From Comamonas avium (GTDB lineage: Bacteria > Pseudomonadota > Gammaproteobacteria > Burkholderiales > Burkholderiaceae_C), in assembly GCF_014836675.1 (NCBI RefSeq), contig NZ_JACSQK010000001.1:492720-556719 (forward strand): a DNA stretch of 64,000 nt, read 5' to 3'. The notes below the pieces were generated by a model, which was not told the origin of the DNA, made no database searches, and saw nothing but the letters and a program-made list of their open reading frames with translations. This document shows positions 25,149 to 34,049 of the stretch, in pieces (position 1 is the stretch's first letter; every line of letters begins with the position of its first letter). The position numbers and the translations under genes are program-made.

Positions 25149-26141
25149 TTACAACTGCGCCGTGTCATCTCCAAAGTAGGCACGCAGGTGCAGCAAGGCG
25201 TTGGGGCTTTTCATGCCTGAGCGTGCCAGCACCTCATCGACACTGCAGCCGCTATCGAGCCACTGCACCAGCACGGTATTGCGCACGACCTGTGGCCCCA
25301 TGCGCGCGGGCTCGGGCAGCTGGCTGGCATGGGCTGCTTGTTTGAGCGTTTTGGTGACCAGATGCAGCAAGGTGTGGTTGGACAGCTGGGGGGCTTTGCG
25401 TGTGCAAAACAGCGCCGCCTGCCCCTGCATGGCGTGGTAGCCCGCGCGGACCTGCAGCCAGTGCCGCAGGGCGGCGTACAGCTTGTCGGACACGGGCAGG
25501 GCGCGCGTTTGCTTGTCGCGCTCGCCAATGATCTGGATGGCTTCAACCTTGTGGGGCTCTTGCTGTGACCAGCGCAGGCTGCCCATCTCCAGAAATCGCA
25601 CTTCCTCGGGCGTCAGGCCCAGCTCCATCAGCAAGATCAGGATGGCGCGGTCGCGGCTGCTGATCAGATCATCGGGCTGCGGAATCTGCCGCTCCAAAGC
25701 ACGCCACATGCGCGGCGAAAGTATGGCGCCCTTGGGGTCCTCGCTGGGCGGCATGTCCTGCTCTGTCAGGCCCTGGGCCGGATTGTCCGGTGCCCAGCGG
25801 TGCAGCACGGCGTGGTCATACACCCGGTCCAGCACACGCCAGTAACGCCGGCGCGTGATGTCGCTGGGCTTGGAGCGCTTGGGGCTTTGCGGCCCGTGGT
25901 TGATGAACTCGAGCACCTGTACCGGCGTGGCGCTGGCCCAGATGTGCGGATCGCCCGCTTCACCACCACCGGCCAAAAAGCGCAGCCAGGAGTGCCAGAT
26001 AAAGCCATAAGGTCTGGCAGCATCAGGGCTCAAAGGCTCCCAGGGGTCTTGCCCGCAAGTGAGCAGCCAATGGTCAAACGCATTGTCGCCGCGCATGGCT
26101 GTCAGGGGCAGGCTATCGAGGGTGTTCAGGCAGGCAGACAT
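25149..26141 (-). CDS. Divergent tyrosine-recombinase-like protein
   Basis: A 330-residue protein with the layout of a tyrosine recombinase: SAM-like N-terminal part (about residues 80-130) and catalytic-type C-terminal part. Several active-site residues look changed. Where recombinases have G-L-R-x-x-E it reads LGLTPEEVRFLE, and the H-x-x-R box reads GPQVVRNTVLVQWLDSG, with Pro in place of His. The late GMKSPNALLHLRAYF still has a candidate Tyr. It may therefore be a DNA-binding or weakly active derivative. It stands alone, with no attachment repeats that I could see near it. Confidence 0.7.
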   Translation of the reverse strand: MSACLNTLDSLPLTAMRGDNAFDHWLLTCGQDPWEPLSPDAARPYGFIWHSWLRFLAGGGEAGDPHIWASATPVQVLEFINHGPQSPKRSKPSDITRRRYWRVLDRVYDHAVLHRWAPDNPAQGLTEQDMPPSEDPKGAILSPRMWRALERQIPQPDDLISSRDRAILILLMELGLTPEEVRFLEMGSLRWSQQEPHKVEAIQIIGERDKQTRALPVSDKLYAALRHWLQVRAGYHAMQGQAALFCTRKAPQLSNHTLLHLVTKTLKQAAHASQLPEPARMGPQVVRNTVLVQWLDSGCSVDEVLARSGMKSPNALLHLRAYFGDDTAQL

Positions 26142-26196
26142 TCAGGCAATCAGGGGCAAGAGAAATCGAGCAAATATTTTGCTTGATACCCAGTGC

Positions 26197-28248
26197 TCAC
26201 CAGTGCACTTGCGCATTGGGATTGCTCCACAGCGGGGCCATATTCTCAAGTGTGGTCTCCATAAGCTCAGTGGCAGTCAAAGAAGACTGCAGCGTCGAGC
26301 CAGAGCCCAGCAATATTTCCTGCACCCCGTATTTGCTATAACTGGCACTGGCCTCGTGCAGGGTGTGGCCCAGGCGCTGAATCAGGGCTTTGAATGCCTG
26401 CTGCTCCTTGAAGCCAGGCAGCAGCAAGGCCAGATGGTCCTCTCCAAAGCGAGCCAGTGTGTCGGTACTGCGCAGCTGCTGCTGCAACAGCTGCGCCAGC
26501 ACGCGCAATGCACCCGTGAAGTCTGTGTTGCCGGGCTGCATGGCTGGGCCTTGGGCCGGCAATATCTTGACGACCATGATTCCCACGTGGGTGGCCTTGC
26601 GCCGCGCTGTCAGCACCGCGCTGCTCAATCGATCCATGAACAGCTTCTGGCCAGGCAGGCCTGTGACGCTGTCGTGCAAGTCGGCGTAGGGCAGCGTGCC
26701 TTCAAGGCCCGGGCGCTCACTCACGTCGCTGACCACGGCAATGAAGTGCTGCGGGCGCTGCAGCTCGCTGAGCACAGGAGAGATTGACAGGCGCTGCATC
26801 CACACTGAGCCATTACTGCGCGTGAACATGATTTCACTTTGCCAGTACTGCTGGGTGGCCACCACTTGCCACAGCTTGCTCATATCGGGTGGGATGTCTG
26901 TGTCCTCATACAGTGATTCCAGCGACCGGCCCACGCAGCTTTCACGCGTTTTTTCCATCAGGCGCAAAAAGGCGGGGTTGACATCGGAGATGTTGTGATT
27001 GGCATCCACAATCGCCACACCTTCGCGCACGTGGTGGAACACGCTGGCTGCAATACGCAGCTGTGCATCGGTGCGCTTGCGTTCTGAAATATCTTGCAGG
27101 TAGCCCACAAAAATAGTGCCATCAGGCGTTAGCGCTTTGCCGATGGCCAGCTGCAAAGGAACGTGGCGTCCATCCTTGCGTTTGCCCAGGACTTCTCGGC
27201 CATTGATGGAAATGGCCCGGTTGGGCTGGCCCACGTGCCGCTCGAGGTGTCCATCGTGCTGCTCGGACAAAGGCGAGGGCATGAGGGTGGACACATTGCG
27301 GCCCGCAATTTCGTCCTTGCTATAGCCAAAAATACGTTCCGCTGCGGGATTGAAATCTTGGATATGCCCTTTGGCATCGATGGTGATAAAGCCGTCTTCT
27401 GCCGTGTCAATCATGGCGTTCAAGCGCGCATCGCGCACCGCAACGGCCTGCCACAGATCGCGGTAACGCAGCAGTGCATTGGCCAGCCCCAAAATCAGGA
27501 ACACAACAAAGGACATGGCTGCAATCAGCAACGGCAGCGATTCGCTGTGCTCCATCTGTGCCTGCGCCCCAGGCTGCTGTGGTGCTTGCACTGCAACGCG
27601 CAGCGCCAGCATGGAGATGTAGTGCATGCTGGCAATTGCAAGGCTCATCAGCAATGGGGGCAGCAAGCGCCATGACCAGTGAAGGCGGTCAACCCCGTAG
27701 CTGTAAATAATGCGCTGGCACACAAATGCCACAACAGAACACATCAAGCCCGCCAGAAGAGACAGCACTGACAGCGGTAAATCAAAAAGCATGCGGCCAT
27801 CAAGGCGCATGGCGGCAATGCCGCTGTAATGCATGGCCCCAATGCCCAGGGCGGCCATGGTGGCGCTGACCAAGATACGTGTATTTGAGGGATTGACTGA
27901 CTGCAAGGACCACAGGGCCAGCCATGCAGCGACCATGCCTGGAATGATGGACAGCCCCGTGCCTAAAGGGTCGTAATGCACGGCAGTGGGCAAGCGCATG
28001 GCCAGCATGCCAATAAAGTGCATGGCCCAGATGCCCAGACCCAGCACCATGCTGGCGCACAGCAACGACACTCGGCGGTGACTGAGCGCTGCAGCCTGGC
28101 GGTTGGCATGTGCCATGTAGAAGGCGGCACAGCTGCTGATGAATACAACCAGCAGCGAAAGTACCACCAGCCCTAGATTGTGGCTTGCATGCACCAGCGC
28201 CATGGTGTGGTGGCTACTCGCAGAATCTGTAACGAATGGGCCAAGCAC
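26197..28248 (-). CDS. MHYT-PAS-PAS sensor with degenerate GGDEF domain
   Basis: A 683-residue inner-membrane sensor. Residues 16-250 form the seven-helix MHYT domain, with its three metal-binding motifs MHFIGM, MHYSGI and MHYISM. Two PAS domains follow (about 290-410 and 415-535). The last 150 residues look like a GGDEF fold (DSVTGLPGQKLFMDRL), but the active-site loop reads RFGEDHLALLLPG rather than GGDEF, so diguanylate cyclase activity is doubtful. The GTG start at 28248 is supported by AAGGAAG six bases upstream; the ATG at 28203 has no ribosome site. Confidence 0.87.
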   Translation of the reverse strand: MLGPFVTDSASSHHTMALVHASHNLGLVVLSLLVVFISSCAAFYMAHANRQAAALSHRRVSLLCASMVLGLGIWAMHFIGMLAMRLPTAVHYDPLGTGLSIIPGMVAAWLALWSLQSVNPSNTRILVSATMAALGIGAMHYSGIAAMRLDGRMLFDLPLSVLSLLAGLMCSVVAFVCQRIIYSYGVDRLHWSWRLLPPLLMSLAIASMHYISMLALRVAVQAPQQPGAQAQMEHSESLPLLIAAMSFVVFLILGLANALLRYRDLWQAVAVRDARLNAMIDTAEDGFITIDAKGHIQDFNPAAERIFGYSKDEIAGRNVSTLMPSPLSEQHDGHLERHVGQPNRAISINGREVLGKRKDGRHVPLQLAIGKALTPDGTIFVGYLQDISERKRTDAQLRIAASVFHHVREGVAIVDANHNISDVNPAFLRLMEKTRESCVGRSLESLYEDTDIPPDMSKLWQVVATQQYWQSEIMFTRSNGSVWMQRLSISPVLSELQRPQHFIAVVSDVSERPGLEGTLPYADLHDSVTGLPGQKLFMDRLSSAVLTARRKATHVGIMVVKILPAQGPAMQPGNTDFTGALRVLAQLLQQQLRSTDTLARFGEDHLALLLPGFKEQQAFKALIQRLGHTLHEASASYSKYGVQEILLGSGSTLQSSLTATELMETTLENMAPLWSNPNAQVHW

Positions 28249-28300
28249 GTTCTTCCTTTGAAAACGAGAGTCGATAAATTGAAGATGAAATTCAATTTGT

Positions 28301-28315
28301 ATCTACATTACATGA
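28301..28315. repeat. 15-base repeat, first copy
   Basis: ATCTACATTACATGA occurs here, upstream of the MHYT sensor gene, and again exactly at 32438-32452 upstream of pccB. It is a candidate shared regulatory site. Confidence 0.5.
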
Positions 28316-28412
28316 GCTGGCTAACAACGTACAACGATTGAAACAGATGGTGCAATTTCAATACATAGTCACAGACTAATGTTACTTAATGTGTCGCTAT
28401 GTAGGATAAATG

Positions 28413-29075
28413 CTATAGGGACTTCTTCTCGATAGTTACTGCCGCCATCAATCCGTTTTGAAAGTGCGTCAGCATGGCCGCTCTGGTTGCGTCAGCGTTG
28501 CGCTCAACCAGTGAGCGCATCACATCACTGTGCTCTTTGAGGCTGTCTTCAATACGGCCTTGCTTGAACAGTGACTGGTGGCGATTGAGCTTCATTACCT
28601 TGCGCAGATCCGCCACAGACTGGCTCAGAAAGCGGTTGCCGCACAGGGTCAGCAATGCCATGTGAAATTGCTCGTTGATCTGAAAAAACCTGTTGGCGTC
28701 GTGTACTGCGCGCTCCAGTTGACGGTGCAGGTCGTGCAATTGCTGCAGCTCAGCAGCAGTGGCGGTTTGCGCCACGGCTGCGGCGGCATCGCTTTCCAGC
28801 AGCGCAAGCAGGTGGTAGACATCGCGCAGGTCTTTTTCTGAGACTTCTGTCACATAGGCACCACGGCGTACCTTCATGGTGACCAGGCCTTCGGCGGCCA
28901 GTACCTTCAAAGCTTCGCGCAAAGGCGTGCGACTGATGCCGAATTCTTCAACCATCTTCATCTCATCAATCCAGCTGCCGGGCTCGAGCTCGCGGCTGTA
29001 GATGCGTTGGCGCACCAGTTCAGCCACTTCGATATACAGCGGTTTGGGTGTGAGCAGGGCGGTGGTTTCCGTCAT
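28413..29075 (-). CDS. GntR-family (FadR/FCD subfamily) regulator of the propionyl-CoA cluster
   Basis: A 220-residue regulator with an N-terminal winged helix (about residues 14-75; IDEMKMVEEFGISRTPLREALKVLAAEGL) and a C-terminal FCD domain. FCD metal-ligand candidates are the Asp in LRDVYHLLALLE and later His residues. The ATG at 29075 has AGGAAA upstream. It is divergent from the methylmalonyl-CoA mutase gene across 121 bases that contain a repeated TTATGAATCA. It most likely controls the methylmalonyl-CoA/propionyl-CoA operon, responding to a pathway acid or CoA ester. Confidence 0.9.
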   Translation of the reverse strand: MTETTALLTPKPLYIEVAELVRQRIYSRELEPGSWIDEMKMVEEFGISRTPLREALKVLAAEGLVTMKVRRGAYVTEVSEKDLRDVYHLLALLESDAAAAVAQTATAAELQQLHDLHRQLERAVHDANRFFQINEQFHMALLTLCGNRFLSQSVADLRKVMKLNRHQSLFKQGRIEDSLKEHSDVMRSLVERNADATRAAMLTHFQNGLMAAVTIEKKSL

Positions 29076-29112
29076 CGATTTCCTAGGGCTAACCCCATGG
29101 GGTGTGCAGTAG

Positions 29113-29136
29113 TTATGAATCAATAATTATGAATCA
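29113..29136. promoter_or_regulatory. Direct repeat, candidate GntR operator
   Basis: TTATGAATCA at 29113-29122 and again at 29127-29136 (14-base period) in the divergent promoter region between the GntR and mutase genes. Assignment is by position. Confidence 0.5.
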
Positions 29137-29196
29137 CAAAAAGTTTGGAAGACTTCTCGTTTTCCAGCACACGACCAAACGGAGACGGTTGTAACC

Positions 29197-31386
29197 ATGG
29201 GTATTGACGCAAAGCTGGGCCAGACGGCGGCCAAAGTAGCACCGGAATTTCAAGCACCAAGCTTGGCCGATTGGGAAAAGGCTTCAGCCAAAGCATCACC
29301 GGGGGGAGATGTTCACAACCTCAACTGGGTCACCCCAGACGGCATCACAGTCAAGCCGCTGTACACCGCACAAGATATCGAAGGCTTGCCGCACGCCAAT
29401 ACCTTGCCTGGTTTTGCACCCTATATCCGTGGCCCGCAAACCACCATGTACGCGGGTCGCCCCTGGACCATTCGCCAGTACGCAGGCTTTTCTACCGCAG
29501 AAGAATCCAACGCTTTCTATCGCAAGGCGCTGGCAGCGGGAGGGCAAGGTGTGTCGGTGGCATTTGACCTGGCCACGCACCGGGGCTATGACTCAGACCA
29601 CCCCCGGGTAACGGGTGATGTGGGCAAGGCCGGGGTCGCCATTGACTCGGTGGAAGACATGAAAATCCTCTTTGACCAGATCCCGCTGGACAAAGTCTCA
29701 GTTTCCATGACCATGAACGGGGCGGTGCTGCCGGTGCTGGCTGGCTATGTGGTTGCCGCCGAAGAGCAGGGCGTATCGCAGGATCAGTTGTCCGGAACCA
29801 TTCAGAACGACATTCTGAAAGAGTTCATGGTGCGCAACACCTATATCTACCCGCCCCAGCCTTCAATGAAGATCATTGGCGACATCATCGAGTACACGAG
29901 CAAGAACATGCCCAAGTTCAACTCGATCTCGATCTCGGGCTATCACATGCAGGAAGCAGGTGCCAATCAGGCGCTGGAGCTGGCTTTCACGCTGGCCGAT
30001 GGCAAGGAATACGTCAAAACAGCCACCGCAAAGGGCATGGATGTGGACGATTTTGCAGGCCGCCTGTCGTTCTTCTGGGCGATTGGCATGAATTTCTATC
30101 TCGAAATCGCCAAGATGCGAGCTGCGCGCCTGCTGTGGTGCCGGATCATGCAGGACTTTGGTGCCAAGAAACCCAAAAGCCTGATGCTGCGCACGCACTG
30201 CCAGACCTCTGGCTGGAGCCTGACCGAGCAAGACCCGTACAACAACGTGGTGCGCACCACGATTGAGGCCATGGCCGCCGTGTTTGGTGGCACGCAAAGC
30301 CTGCACACCAACAGTTTTGATGAGGCCATTGCACTGCCCACCGAGTTCTCGGCGCGCATTGCCCGCAATACCCAGCTCATCATTCAGGAAGAGACGCACA
30401 TCACCAATGTGATTGATCCGTGGGCGGGCTCCTACATGATGGAGACGCTTACGCAGGAAATGGCAGACAAGGCGTGGGCTATTTTTGAAGAAGTCGAAGC
30501 CATGGGCGGCATGACCGCCGCTGTAGACAGTGGCTGGGCCAAGCTCAAGATTGAAGCCGCAGCCGCTGAAAAACAGGCGCGCATTGACTCGGGTAAAGAC
30601 GTGATTGTGGGGGTCAACAAATACAAGCTGGCCAAAGAAGACCCCATCGATATTCTGGAGGTGGACAACGTCAAGGTGCGCGACAGCCAGATTGAGCGCT
30701 TGAACGCTATCAAGCAGCAACGCGATGCGGCCCTTGTGGCGCAAGCGCTGGACGCGTTGACTTCAGCAGCGCAATCAGGCCAGGGCAACTTGCTGGATCT
30801 GTCCATTCAAGCCATGCGTTTGCGCGCTACGGTGGGTGAGGTTTCTGACGCTCTGGAAAAAGTCTTTGGCCGCCACCGTGCGGATACACAAAAGGTGACC
30901 GGTGTGTACGCTGCCGCTTATGACTCTGCTGAAGGCTGGGACAAACTTAAGACCGAGATCGATCAGGCGGCTGAAAGCCTGGGTCGCCGCCCACGCGTGA
31001 TGATTGCCAAACTGGGCCAGGACGGCCATGACCGAGGCGCCAAGGTAGTGGCCACGGCCTTTGCCGATCTGGGTTTTGACGTTGACATGGGGCCGCTCTT
31101 TCAGACCCCGGAAGAATGCGCGCGGCAAGCGATCGAAAACGACGTGCACGCGGTGGGTGTCTCGACACTGGCTGCGGGCCACAAAACCTTGGTGCCCGCC
31201 ATCATTGAAGAGCTCAAAAAGCAGGGTGCAGACGACATCATTGTCTTTGTCGGTGGCGTGGTGCCTGCGCAGGACTACGACTTCCTGTTCAAGGCGGGCG
31301 TCAAGGGTGTGTACGGCCCAGGCACTGCCATTCCTGCCAGCGCCAAGGACGTGCTGGAGAACATCAAGAAAGCGGCTGCGCGCTGA
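29197..31386 (+). CDS. mcm: Methylmalonyl-CoA mutase
   Basis: A 729-residue adenosylcobalamin enzyme that interconverts methylmalonyl-CoA and succinyl-CoA. The catalytic barrel includes [25 protein letters not shown]-like sequence (here [17 protein letters not shown]), and [19 protein letters not shown] and [12 protein letters not shown] are present. The C-terminal cobalamin domain has the base-off motif DGHDRGAK, with the axial His at about residue 611. Barrel and B12 domains lie in one chain, as in the large subunit, and no separate small subunit is needed. It is first in the operon with meaB, pccB, DUF389 and pccA. Confidence 0.97.
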   Translation: MGIDAKLGQTAAKVAPEFQAPSLADWEKASAKASPGGDVHNLNWVTPDGITVKPLYTAQDIEGLPHANTLPGFAPYIRGPQTTMYAGRPWTIRQYAGFSTAEESNAFYRKALAAGGQGVSVAFDLATHRGYDSDHPRVTGDVGKAGVAIDSVEDMKILFDQIPLDKVSVSMTMNGAVLPVLAGYVVAAEEQGVSQDQLSGTIQNDILKEFMVRNTYIYPPQPSMKIIGDIIEYTSKNMPKFNSISISGYHMQEAGANQALELAFTLADGKEYVKTATAKGMDVDDFAGRLSFFWAIGMNFYLEIAKMRAARLLWCRIMQDFGAKKPKSLMLRTHCQTSGWSLTEQDPYNNVVRTTIEAMAAVFGGTQSLHTNSFDEAIALPTEFSARIARNTQLIIQEETHITNVIDPWAGSYMMETLTQEMADKAWAIFEEVEAMGGMTAAVDSGWAKLKIEAAAAEKQARIDSGKDVIVGVNKYKLAKEDPIDILEVDNVKVRDSQIERLNAIKQQRDAALVAQALDALTSAAQSGQGNLLDLSIQAMRLRATVGEVSDALEKVFGRHRADTQKVTGVYAAAYDSAEGWDKLKTEIDQAAESLGRRPRVMIAKLGQDGHDRGAKVVATAFADLGFDVDMGPLFQTPEECARQAIENDVHAVGVSTLAAGHKTLVPAIIEELKKQGADDIIVFVGGVVPAQDYDFLFKAGVKGVYGPGTAIPASAKDVLENIKKAAAR

Positions 31387-31418
31387 GCGCCCCTCTATAT
31401 AGAAATAGAGAGCTTGTT

Positions 31419-32429
31419 GTGACACCTGAGCAATTGCAAGAAGGCATCTTGCATGGCAATGCAGCTGTGCAACGCCGTGCCATGGCCAAGGCCATCACGT
31501 TGCTGGAATCTACGCGCAGCGACCACCGGACTTTGGCCGATGGCTTGCTTACCGCTTTGCTGCCTTACACAGGCAAAGCGCTGCGGCTGGGTATCAGCGG
31601 CGTGCCGGGCGTGGGTAAATCCACCTTTATTGAAACACTGGGCATGCAGCTGACAGCACAGGGCCACAGGGTTGCCGTGCTGGCAATTGACCCTTCTTCG
31701 ACGGTTTCTGGCGGCTCGATCTTGGGCGACAAGACGCGCATGGAGCACCTGTCAGTGAACCCCAATGCCTATATTCGGCCCAGCCCGTCCAGCGGCACGC
31801 TGGGCGGAGTGGCCGAGAAAACCCGAGAGGCCATGCTGGTCTGTGAAGCCGCTGGCTACGACGTGGTCATTGTTGAAACCGTTGGCGTAGGGCAGAGCGA
31901 AATTGCCGTGCATGGCATGACAGACATGTACTGCGTACTGCAGTTGCCTAACGCCGGCGATGACCTGCAGGCCATTAAAAAGGGCGTGATGGAGCGGGCG
32001 GATCTGGTGGTGATCAATAAAGCCGACATTGACCCGCACGCGGCCACCAGGGCAGAGGCACAAATCACCTCCAGCCTGCGCTTGCTGGGAATGCATGGCA
32101 ACCCAGACAACGCCAGCCACAACGAGCAGTTGTGGCAGCCCAAGGTGCTGCAGATGAGCGCTTTAAAGGGCGAGGGGGTCGAGCGGTTCTGGCAGATGGT
32201 GCAGCGCTTTCAGATGCTGCAAACCCGCAATGGCCGCCTCAAGCAACGCAGAGAGCAGCAGTCTTTGGCCTGGATGTGGGAGCGCATTGATGCCGGTCTG
32301 AAGCAGGCATTCAAGCAGCACCCCAAGGTGCAGGCATTGCTTCCCGACATTCAAGCTGACGTGGTTGCAGGGCGTTTGCCAGCCAGTACGGCCGCACGGC
32401 AATTGCTCAATGCCCAAATGGATGGGTAG
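31419..32429 (+). CDS. meaB: MeaB/ArgK GTPase, methylmalonyl-CoA mutase chaperone
   Basis: A 336-residue G3E-type GTPase that guards and loads methylmalonyl-CoA mutase. The P-loop is GVPGVGKST (about residues 63-71), DPSSTVSGGSILGDKTRM is the characteristic switch segment, ETVGVGQSE is G3, and NKAD (about 204-207) is the base-specificity motif. The start is GTG at 31419, 32 bases after the mutase stop, with an AGAGAG ribosome site. Its place directly behind the mutase fits the known pairing. GTP hydrolysis and cofactor-gating roles are from family knowledge. Confidence 0.95.
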   Translation: MTPEQLQEGILHGNAAVQRRAMAKAITLLESTRSDHRTLADGLLTALLPYTGKALRLGISGVPGVGKSTFIETLGMQLTAQGHRVAVLAIDPSSTVSGGSILGDKTRMEHLSVNPNAYIRPSPSSGTLGGVAEKTREAMLVCEAAGYDVVIVETVGVGQSEIAVHGMTDMYCVLQLPNAGDDLQAIKKGVMERADLVVINKADIDPHAATRAEAQITSSLRLLGMHGNPDNASHNEQLWQPKVLQMSALKGEGVERFWQMVQRFQMLQTRNGRLKQRREQQSLAWMWERIDAGLKQAFKQHPKVQALLPDIQADVVAGRLPASTAARQLLNAQMDG

Positions 32430-32452
32430 ATTGTTGAATCTACATTACATGA
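32427..32452. repeat. Hairpin and second copy of the 15-base repeat upstream of pccB
   Basis: GTAGATT-GTTG-AATCTAC forms a hairpin at 32427-32444, starting within the meaB stop. ATCTACATTACATGA at 32438-32452 is an exact copy of 28301-28315. The site lies 43 bases before the pccB ATG, so it may be an internal promoter or operator element. Confidence 0.5.
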
Positions 32453-32494
32453 ATTAAAAGTGACTACTTAAAGAAGGCACAGAGGAAGACAAAC

Positions 32495-34036
32495 ATGGAA
32501 CAAGCAAACAACATCCTTGAGCAGCTCGAAAGCAAAAGAGAGCTGGCCAGATTAGGTGGCGGCCAAAAACGTATTGATGCGCAGCACAAGAAAGGCAAGC
32601 TCACTGCCCGTGAACGCATTGAACTGCTGCTGGACGATGGCACCTTTGAAGAGTGGGACATGTTTGTTGAGCACCGCTGCACCGACTTTGGCATGGAAAA
32701 CACCAAAATTCCCGGTGATGGCGTTGTCACTGGCTACGGCATGATCAATGGCCGTCTGGTGTTTGTCTTCAGCCAGGACTTCACGGTGTTTGGCGGGGCG
32801 TTGTCTGAAACCCATGCAGAAAAAATCTGCAAGGTGATGGACCAGGCCATGAAGGTTGGCGCTCCGGTGATCGGCCTCAATGATTCAGGTGGTGCCCGTA
32901 TTCAGGAAGGTGTCGCCAGCCTGGGGGGCTATGCCGATGTGTTCCAAAAGAACGTGCTGGCATCGGGCGTAGTGCCGCAGATTTCCATGATCATGGGCCC
33001 ATGCGCTGGTGGTGCGGTGTATTCACCGGCCATGACAGACTTCATTTTCATGGTCAAGGACAGCAGCTACATGTTTGTGACCGGCCCCGAAGTGGTCAAA
33101 ACCGTCACACATGAAGAAGTCACCGCTGAAGAGCTCGGCGGCGCTATCACCCACACCAGCAAAAGCGGTGTGGCCGATATGGCGTTTGACAACGATGTCG
33201 AAGCACTGATGATGCTGCGCCGTCTGTACAACTACCTGCCGCTGAACAACCGAGAAAAAGCGCCTGTGCGCGACACAACCGACCCTGCAGACCGTTCTGA
33301 TGTGTCGCTGAACTCTTTGGTGCCCGAGAACGCCAACAAGCCCTACGACATGAAGGAGCTGATTCTCAAAACGGTGGACGATGGTGATTTCTTTGAGCTG
33401 CAGCCAGACTACGCCAAGAACATCATCATTGGCTTTGCGCGCATGGCTGGGCAGACCGTCGGCATTGTGGCCAACCAGCCGCTGGTACTGGCCGGTTGCC
33501 TGGACATCAAGTCCAGCATCAAGGCAGCGCGGTTTGTGCGGTTTTGCGATGCATTCAACATTCCAGTCATTACCTTTGTGGATGTGCCAGGCTTCATGCC
33601 CGGCACATCGCAAGAGTACGGCGGCATCATCAAGCATGGCGCTAAATTGCTGTACGCGTACGCAGAGTGCACGGTGCCAAAAATTACGGTGATTACGCGT
33701 AAGGCCTACGGCGGAGCGTATGACGTGATGGCTTCCAAGCACTTGCGCGGCGACGTCAATCTGGCCTGGCCACACGCTGAAATTGCCGTAATGGGTGCCA
33801 AGGGCGCTGTGGAAATTATTTTCCGTGAAGACAAGAACGACCTCGTCAAGCTTGCAGCCCGCGAGGCAGAGTACAAAGAACGTTTCGCGAACCCCTTTGT
33901 CGCCGGCGCTCGTGGCTTCATTGATGACGTCATCCAGCCCCATGAGACGCGCAAGCGTATCTGCCGCAGTCTTGAGATGCTGAAAAACAAGCAGCTTGAG
34001 AATCCGTGGCGCAAACACGGCAACATTCCTTTGTGA
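32495..34036 (+). CDS. pccB: Propionyl-CoA carboxylase beta subunit (carboxyltransferase)
   Basis: A 513-residue biotin-dependent carboxyltransferase, the usual PccB length. [24 protein letters not shown] is the family start, [14 protein letters not shown] and [18 protein letters not shown] form the first oxyanion and CoA-binding region, and [19 protein letters not shown] and [11 protein letters not shown] form the second crotonase-like half. AGAGGAAG lies in front of the ATG at 32495. With PccA it converts propionyl-CoA to methylmalonyl-CoA, the substrate for the mutase encoded upstream after epimerisation. Confidence 0.95.
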   Translation: MEQANNILEQLESKRELARLGGGQKRIDAQHKKGKLTARERIELLLDDGTFEEWDMFVEHRCTDFGMENTKIPGDGVVTGYGMINGRLVFVFSQDFTVFGGALSETHAEKICKVMDQAMKVGAPVIGLNDSGGARIQEGVASLGGYADVFQKNVLASGVVPQISMIMGPCAGGAVYSPAMTDFIFMVKDSSYMFVTGPEVVKTVTHEEVTAEELGGAITHTSKSGVADMAFDNDVEALMMLRRLYNYLPLNNREKAPVRDTTDPADRSDVSLNSLVPENANKPYDMKELILKTVDDGDFFELQPDYAKNIIIGFARMAGQTVGIVANQPLVLAGCLDIKSSIKAARFVRFCDAFNIPVITFVDVPGFMPGTSQEYGGIIKHGAKLLYAYAECTVPKITVITRKAYGGAYDVMASKHLRGDVNLAWPHAEIAVMGAKGAVEIIFREDKNDLVKLAAREAEYKERFANPFVAGARGFIDDVIQPHETRKRICRSLEMLKNKQLENPWRKHGNIPL

Positions 34037-34049
34037 AAGTGCTGTAGCC

